Source of the DNA: Juglans regia
Taxonomy: Eukaryota > Streptophyta > Magnoliopsida > Fagales > Juglandaceae
DNA: 64,000 bases
Assembly (NCBI RefSeq): GCF_001411555.2
Contig: NC_049903.1
Span: 28,219,527-28,283,526, forward strand
Direction: 5' to 3'
Shown piece by piece: positions 35,571-47,948 of this stretch. The notes under the pieces were generated by a model. The model did not search any database and had not been told where the DNA came from. It worked only from the letters and a program-made list of their open reading frames with translations. Position 1 is the first letter of the stretch, and each line of letters opens with the position of its first letter. The translations under genes were made by a program, and so were the position numbers.

Positions 35571-36308
35571 TAGTTCTGATTTCCCTTAATGGTGGCCTTT
35601 CTTGATGTGGTGTGCAATCGTGTTGAGGTCCCTATACAACCACCCTTTGCCTCGGGCTCTCTTCCTTCCTTGGCCTTCTGACTCTCTTCACATTTCTTTC
35701 CCATGATCTCTGCCTCCACTCCGGCTCTAGCCTCCGAGTAGGAGGGTACCGCAGCCTTGGCCGCCCAACCTGTTCTCTTCCCTCTTTCAAGGAAAGGTAA
35801 TCTTCGGTGTTATGAGTGAGGGACTGGTGGTAAGTGCAATAGTAGCAGTTGGCGCCCTTGTAATAATCTTTTTGGGTGGGTTAGCGGTCGTCTTTCTGGA
35901 CAACGAGTGCCGGTCAAACCGAAGCCCTAGGCCTTTTAAGGGCTTCTTCTCTCGATGTCACGCGACCCTTTCTTTGTCTTCTCACGTGCCTTCCCTTTCC
36001 TCTCCGCCTGTTCCAGTTCTTTCCTCCTCAGCTCGGTCAAGGCCCAAAAGTGTGTACTCGGCATTGATATAGTTGTCGGCTTGATCCATGAATTCTTACA
36101 GCGTGGCTAGAGTTCTCCTCGTCAATTCTGGCATGAATTGGGATTAGGGCCACACTCTTCCCAGGAGTGCCGCCAAAGTTACCTTTTCGTCCTGATGGTC
36201 TGTAGTCATTCGTTCTTTGTTGAACCTGGACAAGTATGCCTTCAAGCTCTCATCTTCCCCCCTGCTTGATGGTGGGGAGGTATGCCATGGGGCATCTTCT
36301 TCTTCGGT

Positions 36309-36809
36309 TCACCATAAATTGGGTGCCAATGACCCAAACCTTATTCTCGCCGACCCCCTTAAGGTCAGCATGAAAGGCCTGTAGGCCACTTTTCCCAGGA
36401 AACCATGCATAGTCATGCGGGCTCTGAAGGTTTCCAGGTGTTCAAGGGGATCTATAGTCCCTTTGTACATGTCCACGAGGGGCACTTGGAACTTTGGCGA
36501 TAAGGGTACAACCATTACCTCCTCACTGTAAGGCAGGCCCGTATTGGTGAGCAATTGGTCTACTAATGATGATGCGTCCATCTTCCTTACCATCTTTTCA
36601 TACTTTCCTTTGAGGTTACACAGCTCTTCCTGCATGTTTTTCCTTTCTTCCTCAGCGTCACATTCTTCTCCTGCATTCCTGGACCCCACTTGCTTATTGT
36701 TGCTAGGTTCCACTTCATTTTCTGGCTCGTTGGTGGCTACTTTGAGCATCTCGTTCTCCTTTCGGAGGGTCTCCACTTTGACAGTTAGTTTTCCCACTAG
36801 TTGTTCCAT
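36309..36809 (-). pseudogene. Gypsy gag remnant
   Basis: Minus-strand frame of 166 codons starting MEQLVGKLTVKVETLRKENE, a coiled-coil-like N-terminus. It leads into a retrotransposon gag domain: DMYKGTIDPLEHLETFRARM, then FMLTLRGSARIRFGSLAPN. The usual downstream gag sequence (FVSHF and the zinc knuckle) is not intact; the frame stops after the NLW residues and the following region up to 35570 has many stops. A retroelement leader-like TTTGGCATCAGAGAC segment lies upstream on the same strand near 36938-36952, consistent with an LTR/PBS border. Confidence 0.8.
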
Positions 36810-36949
36810 TGCGGCGAGAGACTTGCTTCCATGTTTGTCGTGTTTTGCATGTTTTAGGAACTCGGGTTTTCAAACTTTCACATGCATACTTAAACAAACA
36901 CGAAGAATGTGGGGCCTTGGTGGTGGTTGGGGAGTCTCTGATGCCAAAA

Positions 36950-37464
36950 TTAGTATATTTTCTTAGTAGTTTGTGCGTAAGTTTAGATAGATTAGATAGA
37001 GTTCTTCGTACATGGGGATCGACTTTCATACGAGGTTCTCGGGTGGGGACCTCCCATCTGTGAATTTGAGGAACCTTTGTCATTTCCACTGTTCATTTGT
37101 CAGAATCGGTGTGGCTTCCTGACTTGGTCTATCCTACTGGTGTTTCCAATTAAACCTCTTCATGCCTGCTGTCAAGAGATTGAGGATTCTCCAAATTTTT
37201 TGCCTACCTACTTGTGTAGGTTTTAGAGGGTAGGTTGTCATTAGGATGGTGTTAGGGCGGCGAGTCACATCTATCCCTACCATCCGCTTTCTTTGTGTGT
37301 AGATTACTTCGAGGGTGAGTTTTTCTCGTGGGCCGTGTATTCTGTGCAGAGGCCTACTGACTCCTTTGAAGAATGGTCGCAGGTTTCAATTAGGCCTGGT
37401 CGGGCTCTTCGACTCACTTCCCTAGTGGCCCTTCATGGACTTGTTTTAAGGCTCTTTTACATCA
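36950..37464 (-). mobile_element. Possible LTR of the Gypsy remnant
   Basis: Non-coding stretch upstream (minus strand) of gag. It starts TGATGTAAAAGAG at 37464 and ends near the GGCATCAGAG primer-site-like segment. Position and termini suggest a 5' LTR, but no second LTR was found in the window, so this is an inference. Confidence 0.4.
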
Positions 37465-39435
37465 AGGTTTGAAAATTAAAATTTAAAACTCGTAAGAATA
37501 GAGAAGGAAATACTAAAAATCTAATCACATCCAATAAAAAATAATATAATATTTAAAAATATAACATACAAATAGTATCTAGGAACAAGAAATGGAGAGG
37601 GAGAGGAGGAGAGGAGGAGGAAGAAGGGATGAGAGGAAAAAACTAGTAATAAAAAAATATAGAAAATATTCAGCTATTATATTGCTTTAGTAGTAATTAA
37701 CAGTAAAAAAAAGTTTCTCATATATGCATTGCAAAAATAATATCTAAAAGAATACAAAATTGATCAATAAAAAAAACCAAAATAATTTTCTCTATTAAAT
37801 ATATAAACATAGCAAGTATATTCCGTCATCAATTTTTGTTGCTACTGTCTAAAATTGCATCCGAGATGGAAAACCTGAACTACTGGACAATCCTACCGAG
37901 CCACAAATTTTTCAACTAATGGAATAGAATGATTAATCTACAATGAAATAAAACATAGTTAATGAAGGAAACATTTGAACTTCCACATTATCAAAACAAT
38001 ATAATGTAAAATAAATTGGAAAGTTCATGAGAACAAATAAGAGACATAAAGCTTCTAACATAATATACCTGTTGATTCCTTGGACAAAATATCATAGTTA
38101 GCTTGTGTCATAATATAGTTGTTGAAAGCTGTCATTGAAGAATATATGTCATTAATTAAAAAAATAGGGAATTAATCTTGTAATCTGCCATCAAACTATT
38201 TACCTTTTTTGTTTAAATGAGAATTATAATTTCGAATAGAAAACTACAATATAAATACCTAAATCAACTTTTCTTCATCTCTTCTCATATTTGCATCATA
38301 ATGAACGTGAATAAAGGGCTAAATAAATAGTATTTTATACAAATAAAATGATGAGTACAAAATGCCATAAACCTAGAGAGCTTCTGCCTCCATTGGATGA
38401 TCATACCTAAGGCCTCCTCAATAAATTCAAATTTTTAAATTAAAATTTAAAACCCGTAAAATTGATAAAATCAATACTAAAATTGAAGAATATAATGTCA
38501 TCAGATAAAAAAATAATGGTACAAAATCAATCATGTAATCTGCGATCAAACTATTTACCTTTGCCGTCTAAATGAAGAGAATAAGAAACGACAATATCAG
38601 TACCTAATTCAACATTTCTTCATCTCTTTATCTTTGCATCAAAATGAAAGGTATTCTTGAATAAAAGGACTAAGACATACAAAGAGTATTTTATACAAAA
38701 AAAAATAATGAGGACAAAATGTCATGTATAGACCTAGAGAGTGCCTACCTCCAATGTATCAAAGTTGAAGGCTAGCCACTAAGTCTATCCAATCAAAGTT
38801 GGTACATATGCCTAATGTCTCATCAACAAATATCTCAAGGTTTGGAAATTAATATTTAAAACCCGTAAGGATTGAGAAAGAAATACTAAAAGTTTAATCA
38901 CATCTAACAAAAAATAATATAATATTTAAAAATATAACATGCAAATAGTAAATCTAGGAGAATAAATGTGTAGTAGTAAGAGAGGAGGAGGAGGAAGAGG
39001 AAGAGGAAGCGAGTAGGAGACGAAGAGAGGATGAGAGGAAGAGTACAGGTAGTAGTAAGAGAGGTAGAGAATAGGAGGAAGATGAGGAGAGGAGTAAAGG
39101 AAGAGAGGAGGAGGAAGAGTGGAAGAGAGGAGGAAGAGTGGAGAGAGGGAGAAAGGAAGAGTGTAGGGAGGAAAAGAGATGAGAGGGGGGGGGGAGATAG
39201 GAGAAGAGGAGGAGGACAGTAAGAGTGAAGAAGATGGGTGGATGAGTGAAGAGAGGAGAAGAGTGGAGGGAGGAAGAGGGGTAGAGAAGAGAGGAGGAGG
39301 AAGAGAGGTGGATGAGTGAAAAAGTGGAGAAGAGGAATAAGGGGAGAAGAGTGGAGGGAGGAAGAGAGGTGGAGGAGTAGTAGAAGTGTGGAGAAATGGA
39401 GGAAAGGAAGACTGAGGGTGAGGAGGAGGGAAAAA
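37463..39435 (+). repeat. Array C degenerate units C1-C2
   Basis: A spacer end (37463-37587) is followed by a very short GA tract (37588-37645). The spacer from 37646 jumps near 38480 into a second partial spacer without an intervening tract. The GA tract at about 38964-39435 closes the second unit. This decay mirrors the decayed end of array B on the other side of the Gypsy spacer. Confidence 0.78.
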
Positions 39436-40755
39436 ACTTGTACTAAAAAAAAAAATAGGAAATTTTCTGCTATGATCTTACTTTTAGCATTAATTGACTG
39501 TTAAAAAAAAGTTTCTCATAATATGCCTTGCAAAAATAATGCCTAAAAGAACACAAAATAGATCAATAACAAAACATTATTACGTTTACCTCGATAAAAT
39601 ACATAAACATAGTAAGTAATTTCCGTCATCAATCTTTACAAAGTTCATTGCTACAATGCTAAAAGCACATCAACAGGCATGGAAAACCAGTATTATTAGA
39701 CAATTCTAGATAACTACAAATTTTGTAAATAATGGAAAAGTATGATTAATCTACAAAAAAATATGATAAACCTAGAGTTAATGAAGGAAAACGTTTGAAG
39801 TTCCACATTATCAAGACAATATAATGTAAAATAAAATAGAAAGTTCCTAAAAACAATCCAATAAGAGACATAATGTTTCTAACATAACATACATGTTGAT
39901 TCCTTGGGCAGAATACCGCAGTTAGCTTGTCATAACTATCCTTCATCATCAAACATTAGATAAAAGAAATAATAGTACGGAATTAATCATATAATTAGAC
40001 ATCAAACTATTTACATTTTTCGTCTAAATGAGAAGAATATGAAACGTCAATATCAGTACCTAATTCAACCTTTCTTTATCTCTTTATATTTGCATCTAAA
40101 TGAAAGGTATTCCTAAATAAATGACCAAGACTTATAAAGAGTATTTTATACAAAAAAAATAATGAGTACAAAATGTCATTTATAGACCTGGAGAGCGTTT
40201 GCCTCCTTTGTATCAAAGTTGAAGGCTAAGCCACTAAATCTATCCAATCAAAGTTGGTACATATAAGGCCTCCTCAACAAATCTCAAGGTTTGGAAATTA
40301 AAATTTAAAATCCGTAAGGAATGAGAAAGAAATACTAAAAGTTTAATCACAACCAATCAAAAATAGTATAATATTTAAAAATATAGGAAACAAATCGTAT
40401 ATCTAGGAGGAAGAAATGTGTGGAGAGGAGAAGAGGAGGAGGAGGATGATGAAGAAGAAGAGGAAAGGAGGAGGAGGAAGTGGAGGAAGGGAGAAAAGGA
40501 AGAGAGGAGGAAGAGTGAAAAAGAATGAGAGATGAGGAAGAGTGGAAAGAGGGAGAGGAGGAAAGGATGAGAGGAGAAAGAGTGAATGAGAGGAAGAGAG
40601 GAGAAGATGAGGAAAGGAAGAGGAGGAAAATTGGAGGAGAAAAGGTAGAGAGGAGGAAAGAAGGAAGAGATAAGGATGGGAGGAAAGAGCGGAGGGAGGA
40701 AAAGAGGTGGAGGAGATGAGGAAGAAAAAAGGAATAGAGGAGGAGGAGGGAAAAA
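39436..40755 (+). repeat. Array C unit C3
   Basis: The spacer is about 39436-40415 and the GA tract about 40416-40755. The tract shares irregular words with array B tract B5 and array A tract A2, so it is likely their relative at greater divergence. Confidence 0.82.
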
Positions 40756-42305
40756 AAATTGTAATAAAAAAATATATGAAATTTTCTGCTTTGATATTAC
40801 TTTTAGCAATAATTGACTGTCAAAAAAAAGTTTCTCTTAATATGCATTGCAAAAATAATGCCTCAAAGAATACAAAATAGATCAATAAAAAAAATATGAA
40901 TACCTCGCTCTATAAAATACATAAGCATAGCAAGTATCTTTCGTCATCAATCTTTACAAAGTTCGTTGCTACAATACTAAAAGCACATCAACCGACATGG
41001 AAAACCTACATTATTAAACAATCCTATAGAACTACAAATTTTGTAAATAATGGAAAAGTATGATCAATCTACAAAAAAATATATAATAAACCTAGAGTTA
41101 ATTAATTAAGGAAAACGTTTGAAGTTCCACATTATCAAGACAATATAATGTAAAATAAAATAGAAAGTATGCTTCTAACATACATGTTGATTCCTGGGAC
41201 AGAATATTGCAGTTAGCTTGTCATAACTACCTTTCATCATCGAAGAATATATGTCGTCAGATAAAAAAGTAATAGTACAAAATTAATCATGTAATCTGCC
41301 ATCAAACTATTTACATTTGCCTTCTAAATGAGGAGAATAAGAAACGACAATATCAGTTCCTAATTCAACATTTCTTCATCTATTTATCTTTGCATCAAAA
41401 TGAAAGTTATTCATGAATAAATTACTAAGACATATAAAGAGTATTTTATACAAAAATAATAATGAGTACAAAATGTCATATATAGACTTAGAGAGCGTCT
41501 GCCTATTTTGTATCAAAGCTGAAGGCTATAGCCACTAAGTCTATCCAATCAAAGTCGGATAGCCTCTTCAACAAATCTCAAGGTTTTGAAATTAAAATTT
41601 AAAACCTATAAGAAGTGAGAAAGAAATACTAAAACTTTAATCGCATCCAACCAAAAATAATATAATATTTAAAAATATAACATGCAAATAGTATATTTAG
41701 GATAAAGAAATGTGTAGTAGTAAGAGAGGAGGAGAGGAGGATAAGAGGAAGCGAGGAGGATAAGAGGAAGAGAGGAGGAGAGGAAAAGTGAAGGTAGTAA
41801 GAGAGGTGGAGAAGAGGAGGAAGATGAGGAGAGGAGTAAAAGGAAGAGAGGAGGAAGAGTGGAAGATAGGGAGAAAGGAGGAAAGGATGAGAGGAGGAAG
41901 AGATGAGGGGAGGAAAGAGGAAGAGAAGTGGAGGAGAGGAGAAAGAGATGAGAAGAGGATGATAGGAGAAGAGGAGGAGGAAATGAAGAGAGGAGGAAGA
42001 GTGGGGGAGAGAAGGAAAGGAAGAGTGGAGGAGAGAAGGAAGAAAAGAGGAGAAGAGGAAGAAAAGAGGATAGGAGGAAAAAAAGAGGCTTAGAGGAAGA
42101 GTGGAGGAGGCGCGGAAGAGAGATGGAGGAGAGGAAGAGAGGAGGAAGAGTGAAGGAGAGGAGGAAGATAGGAGAAGAGGTGGAAGAGTGAAGGAGATGA
42201 GGAATAGAGGAGGAGAAAAGTGGAGGGAGGAAGAGAGGTGGAGGAGAGGAGGAAGACTGGAGAAGAGGAGATTTGATGAGAGAAGAAGGAGTAGGAGGGA
42301 AAAAA
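40756..42305 (+). repeat. Array C unit C4
   Basis: The spacer is about 40756-41710 and the GA tract about 41711-42305. It is a diverged direct copy of 47949-49640. About 330 bp from its end (42000-42328) reappear inside the MITE at 43292-43648. Confidence 0.85.
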
Positions 42306-42938
42306 TTTATAATGAAAAAAAATATAGAAAATTTTCTGCTATGCTTTTAGCAGTAATTAACTGTTAAAAAAAGTTTCTCATAATATGCATTGCAAAAATA
42401 ATGCCTCAAAAAATACAAAATACATCAATAAAAAAATATGAATACGTTTGCCTCGCTTAAACATAGCAAGTATCTTCTGTCATCAATCTTTACAGAGTTC
42501 GTTGATACAATGCTAAAAGCACATCATATTTTGTAAATAATGGAAAAGTACGATTAATCTACAAAATAAATATAATAAACCTAAGTTAATTAAGGAAAAC
42601 ATTTGAAGTTCCACATTATCAAGACAATAAAATAAAATAGAAAGTTCCTGAAAACAATCCAACAAGAGACCTAATGCTTCTAACATAACATACATGTTGA
42701 TTCCTTGGGCAGAATACCGTAGTTAGCTTGTCATAACTACCATTCATAATCGAAGAATATATGTCATCAAATAAAAAAGTAATAGTATGGAATTAATCAG
42801 GTAATCTGCCAACAAACTATTTATATTTGCCGTCTAAATGAGGAGAATAGGAAACGACAATATCAGTACCTAATTCAACCTTTCTTCATCTCTTTATCTT
42901 TGCATCAAAATGAAAGTTATTCCTAAATAAAAGACTAA

Positions 42939-43913
42939 GGGTACATTTGGATGCTGAAAGCAGCTGAACTTAGTTTATTTTTGAACTTTGTCTGCCATCC
43001 AAACGAACTTTCGAGCCAGTTTCAATTTGAAACTCATTTCTACACTGTAGATGGACGCGATATTTTCCCCCTTTGCAGAGATTCCTGACCCGTCTGGCCC
43101 CTTGAATTTTTTTTTTCTCCTTTCCGTTAAAACGTAGCCTCCTCTCTCCCTCTCTCTTTTCCGTCCTTCTTCCCCAACAATCCGAAAACTCCCGTGTAAC
43201 AATAATCAAAGAATACGGACTTCACAATTCAAAAAAAAAAAAACCGTATGGCAATTTTCCATGGCCTGCATGGTCAAGGCTGGCGGCATGGAAGTGGAGG
43301 AGAGAAGGAAAGGAAGAGTGGAGGAGAGAAGGAAGAAAAGAGGAGAAGAGGAAGAAAAGAGAATAGGAGGAAAAAAAGAGGCTTAGAGGAAGAGTGGAGG
43401 AGGCGCGGAAGAGAGATGGAGGAGAGGAAGAGAGGAGGAAGAGTGAAGGAGAGGAGGAAGATAGGGAAGAGGTGGAAGAGTGAAGGAGATGAGGAACAGA
43501 GGAGGAGAAAAAGTGGAGGGAGGAAGAGAGGTGGAGGAGAGGAGGAAGACTGGAGGAGTGGAAGACTGGAGAAGAGGAGATTTAATGAGAGAAGAAGGAG
43601 TAGGAGGAGGGAAAAAATTTATAATGAAAAAAAATATAGAAAATTTTCAGCCAAATTAAAAACCCATGGAGTTTCTTGGCGCCAGATACGGAAAGTATTT
43701 CGTTTTTACTGTAACATGAACAGTATAAAATAATGGTGGGACCCATTTCTTTTATAACTTTTCATAAAAATATATCTAAACTCATCTTAACATCCAAACA
43801 TATTTTAAACTCACTTTAAGTGGACCCCACCAAACTCATTCAACAATCTCAACTCATTACTATTCATAAAAAACTCAACTCATCTAAACTCCTCTCAACA
43901 TCCAAACGCAACC
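42939..43913. mobile_element. PIF/Harbinger-like MITE carrying captured satellite
   Basis: The element starts GGGTACATTTGGATGCTGA and ends with the inverted GGTTGCGTTTGGATGTTGA. It is flanked by TAA (42936-42938 and 43914-43916), the 3-bp target typical of PIF/Harbinger elements. It interrupts a satellite spacer at a point where all sister copies are continuous. Between its ends, 43292-43648 is a copy of the polypurine tract plus spacer start from 42000-42328. Outside that, the interior is MITE-like (CTCAACTCATCTAAACTCC). It has no transposase. The capture may have happened by gap repair or gene conversion with the neighbouring array. Confidence 0.85.
43292..43648 (+). repeat. Captured satellite fragment inside the MITE
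   Basis: Near-identical to about 42000-42328, including the irregular words GGAGGAAAAAAAGAGGCTTAG and GAGGCGCGGAAGAGAG. It differs by a few substitutions and an extra 18-bp repeat (GGAGTGGAAGACTGGAG region). Confidence 0.85.
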
Positions 43914-44868
43914 TAAGACCTATAAAGAGCATTTTATACAAAATAATAATAATAATAATAAGTACAAAATGTCATCTATAGACCTAGAGAGCTTCTGCCT
44001 CCTTTGTATCAAAGCTGAATGCTATATAGTCACTAAGTCTATCCAATCAAAGTTGGCACATGCCTAAGACCTCCTCTACAAATCTCAAGGTGTGGAAATT
44101 AAAATTTAAAGCCTGTAAGGAGTGAGAAAGAAATACTAAAACTTTAATCACATATAACCAAAAATAATATAATATTTAAAAATATAACATGCAAATAGTA
44201 TATCTAGGATAAAGTAATGTGTAGTAATAAAAGAGGAGGAGAGGGGGAGGAGAAGAGGAAGAGAGGTAGAGAAGAGGAGTAAATGAAGAGAGGAGGAAGA
44301 GTGGAGGAGAGGGAGATATGAGGAAGAGTGAAGATAGGAAGAAAGGAGGAAAAGAGGAAAAGACGAGAGGAGGAAGAGATGATGAGAGGAAGGAGGAAAA
44401 GAGGTGGAGGAGAGGAGGAAGATAGGAGACTAGGAGGAAATGAAGAGAGGAGGAAGAGTGGAGGAGAGAATGAAGAGAGGAGATGAGGGGGAAAAGAGGA
44501 AAGGAAGAATAGTGGAGGCGTGGAGGAAGAGTGGAGGAGGGGCAGAAGAGAGATGGAGGAGAGGAAGAAGAGAGGAGAAGAGAAGGAAAAGAGGAGAGGA
44601 GGAAGAGTGGAGGCGTGGATGAAGGGCAAAAGAGAGATGGAGGAGAGGAAGAGTGGAGAAAGAGGAAAGGAAGAGAGAAGAAGAGGGGGAAAGGGAGAGA
44701 GGAGGAAAAGTGGAGGAGATGAGGAAGATATGAGAAGAGGAGGAAAAGTGAAAGAGATGAGGAAGAGAGGAGTAGAAAAGTGGAGGAAGAGAGGTGGAGG
44801 AGTGGAAGACTAGAGAAGAGGAGGAGGAAAGGAAGATTGGATGAGAGGAGGAGGAGGAGAGAAAAAAA

Positions 44869-45622
44869 CTTATAATAAAAATATAGAACTACCATGATAT
44901 TACTTTTAGTAGTAATTGACTGTTAAAAAAAAGTTTCTCATAATATGCATTAAATAATGCCTCAAAGAATATAAAATAGATCAATAAGAAAAAATTAATA
45001 CGTTTACCTCACTCTAAAAAATACATAAAGATTGCAAGTATCTTCTGTCATCAATCTTTACAAGCACATCAACCAACATAGAAAACCTGCATTATTAGAC
45101 AATCCTTGAGAACTACAAATTTTGCAAATAAAGGAATATGAGGAGAGGAGTAAATGAAGAGTGGAGGAGGGGGAGATATGAGGAAGAGTGGAGAGAGGGA
45201 GAAAGGAGGAAAGGACGAGAGGAGGAAGAGATGATGGGAGGAAGGAGGAAGATAGGAGACGAGGAGGAAGATAGGAGACGAGGAGGAAGAGTGGAGGAGA
45301 GAAGGAAAGGAAGAGAGAAGGAAGAGTGGAGGAGAGAAGGAAGAGAGGAGAAGAGGGGGGAAAAGAGGAGAGGAAGAATAGTGGAGGCGTGGAGGAAGTG
45401 TGGAGGAGGAGCGGAAAAGAGATGGAGGAGAGGAGGAGTGGAGAAAGAGGAAAGGAANNNNNNNNNNNNNNNNNNNNAGTGAAAGAGACGAGGAAGAGAG
45501 GAGGAGAAGAGTGGAGGGAGGAAGAGAGGTGGAGGATAGAAGGAAGAGTGGAGGAGTGGAATGATGGCGAAGAGGAGGAGGAAAGGAACATTAGATGAGA
45601 GGAGGTTGAGGAGGGAAAAGAC
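44869..45622 (+). repeat. Array C unit C6, truncated and gapped
   Basis: Only about 264 bp of spacer (44869-45132) precede the GA tract. The spacer breaks off in TTTTGCAAATAAA, and the tract starts at GGAATATGAGGAGAGG, an abrupt recombination joint. The tract (45133-45622) contains a 20-N gap at 45458-45477. Comparison with array B shows about 0.8 kb missing there. A tandem repeat of GAAGATAGGAGACGAGGAG lies near 45250-45285. Confidence 0.85.
45458..45477. other. Assembly gap, 20 N
   Basis: Twenty N within the GA tract. The inverted partner (24273 to about 25070) suggests roughly 0.8 kb of repeat is absent. Confidence 0.97.
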
Positions 45623-47948
45623 TTATAATAAAAAAAATATAGAACTGCCATGAAATTACTTTTAGTAGTAATTGACTGTTAAAAAAACATTTTTCATAAT
45701 CTGCATTGTAAAAACAATGCTTCAAAGAATACAAAATAGATCAATAAAAAAAAATGAATATGTTTACCTCGCTCTATAAAATACATAAACATAGCAAATA
45801 TCTTCCGTCATCAATCTTTACAAAGTTCGTTGCTACAATGCTAAAAACACATCAACCGACATAGAAAACCTGCATTATTAGACAATCCTACAGAGCTACA
45901 AATTGTGTAAATAATGGAAAAGTATGATTAATCTACAAAAAAAAAATATAATAAACCTAGAGTTAATTAAGGAAAACATTTGAAGTTCCACATTATCAAG
46001 ACAATATAATGTAAAATAAAATAGAAAGTTCCAAAAAACAATCCAACAAGAGACATAATGCTTCTAAAATAACATACAAGTTGATTTCTTGGGTAGAATA
46101 CCGTAGTTAGCTTGTCATAACTACCATTGATAATCGAAGAATATATGTCATCAGATACAAAAATAATAGTACGGAATTAATCATGTAACCTGCCATCAAA
46201 CTATTTACCTTTGCCGTCTAAATGAGGAGAACAGGAAACGACAATATCAGTACCTGATTCAACCTTTCTTCCTCTTTTTATCTTGCATCAAAATGAAAGC
46301 TATTCTTGAATAAATGACAAAGACCAATAAAGAGCATTTTATACAAATAATAATAATAATAATAATAATAATAAGTACAAAATGTCATCAATAGACCTAG
46401 AGAGCGTCTGCCTCCTTTGTATCAAAGCTGAAGGCTATATGGCTACTAAGTCTATCCAATCAAAGTCGGTACATGCCTAAAACCTCCTCAACAAATCTCA
46501 AGGTTTGGAAATTAAAATTTAAAGCCCGTAAGGAGTGAGAAAGAAATACTAAAACTTTAATCACATCTAACCAAAAATAATATAATATTTAAAAATATAA
46601 CATACAAATAGTATATCTATGATAAAGAAATGTGTAGTAATAAAAGAGGAGGAGAGAGGGAGGAGGAAGAGGAAGAGGAAGCCAGAAGGAGAATAGGAAG
46701 AGAGGTAGAGAGAATAGGAGGAATATGAGGAGAGGAGTAAATGAAGAGAGGAGGAAGAGTGGAGGAGGGGGAGAGATATGAGGAAGAGTGGAGAGAGGGA
46801 GAAAGGAGGAAAGGACGAGAGGAGGAAGAGATGATGGGAGGAAGGAGGAAGATAAGAGACGAGGAGGAAGAGTGGAGGAGAGAAGGAAAGGAAGAGAGGA
46901 GGAAGAGTGGAGGACAGAGGGAAGAGAGGAGAAGAGGGGGGGGAAAAGAGGAGAGGAAGAATAGTGGAGGCGTGGAGGAAATGTGGAGGAGGAGCGGAAA
47001 AGAGATGGAGGAGATGAAGAGTGGAGAAAGAGGAAAGGAAGAAAGGAGAAAAGGAAGAGAGTAGAAAGAGTGGAGGAGAGGAAGACGAGAGGAGAAGAAA
47101 AGGAAAAGAGGAGAGGAGGAAGAGTGGAAGAAGGGTGGAGGAGGGGCGAAAGAGAGATGGAGGAGAGGAAGAGTGGAGAAATAGGAAAGGAAATAGGGGA
47201 AGAGGGGGGAAAGGGAGAAAGGATGAAGAGTGGAGGAGCGGACGAAGAGTGAAATAGATGAGGAAGAGAGGAGGAGAAAAGTGGAGGGAGGAAGAGAGGT
47301 GGAGGAGAGGAGGAGGGGGAAAATTGAGGAAGAGTGGAGAGAGGGAGAAAGGAGGAAAGGACGAGAGGAGGAAGAGTGGAGGAGGGGGAGAAATGAGGAA
47401 GAGTGGAGAGAGGGAGAATGGAGGAAAGGACGAGAGGAGGAAGAGATGATCGGAGGAAGGAGGAAGGAGGAAGGAGGAAGGAGGAAGGAGGAAGAGAGGT
47501 GGAGGAGAGGAGGAAGATAGGAGACGAGGTGGAAGAGTTGAGGAGAGAAGGAAAAGAAGAGATGATGAGGAGTGGAGGAGAGAAGGAAGAGAGGAGAAGA
47601 GGGGGGGAAAAGAGGAGAGGAAGAATAGTGGAGGCGTGGAGGAAGTGTGGAGGAGGGTGGAAGAGAGATGGAGGAGAGGAAGAGTGGAGAAAGAGGAATG
47701 GAAGAGAGTTGAAAGAGTGGAGAAAGACGAAATGAAGAGAGGGAAAAAGGGGGAAGGAAGAGAGAAGGAAGAGCGGAGGAGAGGAGGAAGATAGAAGAAG
47801 AGGTGGAAGAGTGAAGGAGATGAGGAAGAGAGGAGGAGAAGAGTGGAGGGAGGAAGAGAGGTGGAGAAGAGGAGGAAGACTGGACGAGTGGAAGACTGGA
47901 GAAGAGGAGATTTGATGAGAGGAGGAGGAGTAGGAGGAGGGAAAAAAC
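45623..47948 (+). repeat. Array C unit C7
   Basis: The spacer is about 45623-46630 with an (AAT)n run at 46345-46373. The GA tract is about 46631-47948 with about six GGAGGAA heptamers near 47452-47495. It is a near-identical inverted partner of unit B3 and the B4 spacer. Confidence 0.9.

Larger units (their letters stand above)
30908..37462 (-). mobile_element. Spacer of Gypsy-type LTR retroelement remnants
   Basis: Satellite-free sequence between arrays B and C. The right part (about 34860-37462, minus strand) holds gag and protease remnants of a Gypsy element. The left part (about 31590-34490) is an inverted repeat of non-coding or ORF1-like Gypsy sequence. No reverse transcriptase or integrase was found. 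The right end, read on the minus strand, starts TGATGTAAAAGAG against array C and could be an LTR terminus; no partner LTR was identified. Confidence 0.72.
42306..44868 (+). repeat. Array C unit C5, split by a MITE
   Basis: The spacer starts at 42306 and is interrupted at 42936 by a MITE (42939-43913). It continues from about 43917 to 44218 and is followed by a GA tract at 44219-44868. Without the MITE, the spacer reads through the family sequence GACTAAGACC. Confidence 0.87.

Noticed and set aside
35812..36072. 86-codon plus frame with a hydrophobic start and Ser/Pro-rich tail
   Set aside because: It lies antisense to the degenerate stretch between gag and protease of the Gypsy remnant and shows no domain.
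36544..37063. Plus-strand frames in the Gypsy spacer
   Set aside because: They overlap the gag remnant on the minus strand, which has recognisable domain sequence; the plus frames are shadows.
42970..43209. Minus-strand frames near the MITE left end
   Set aside because: They fall inside the MITE and have no domain; the element has no transposase.
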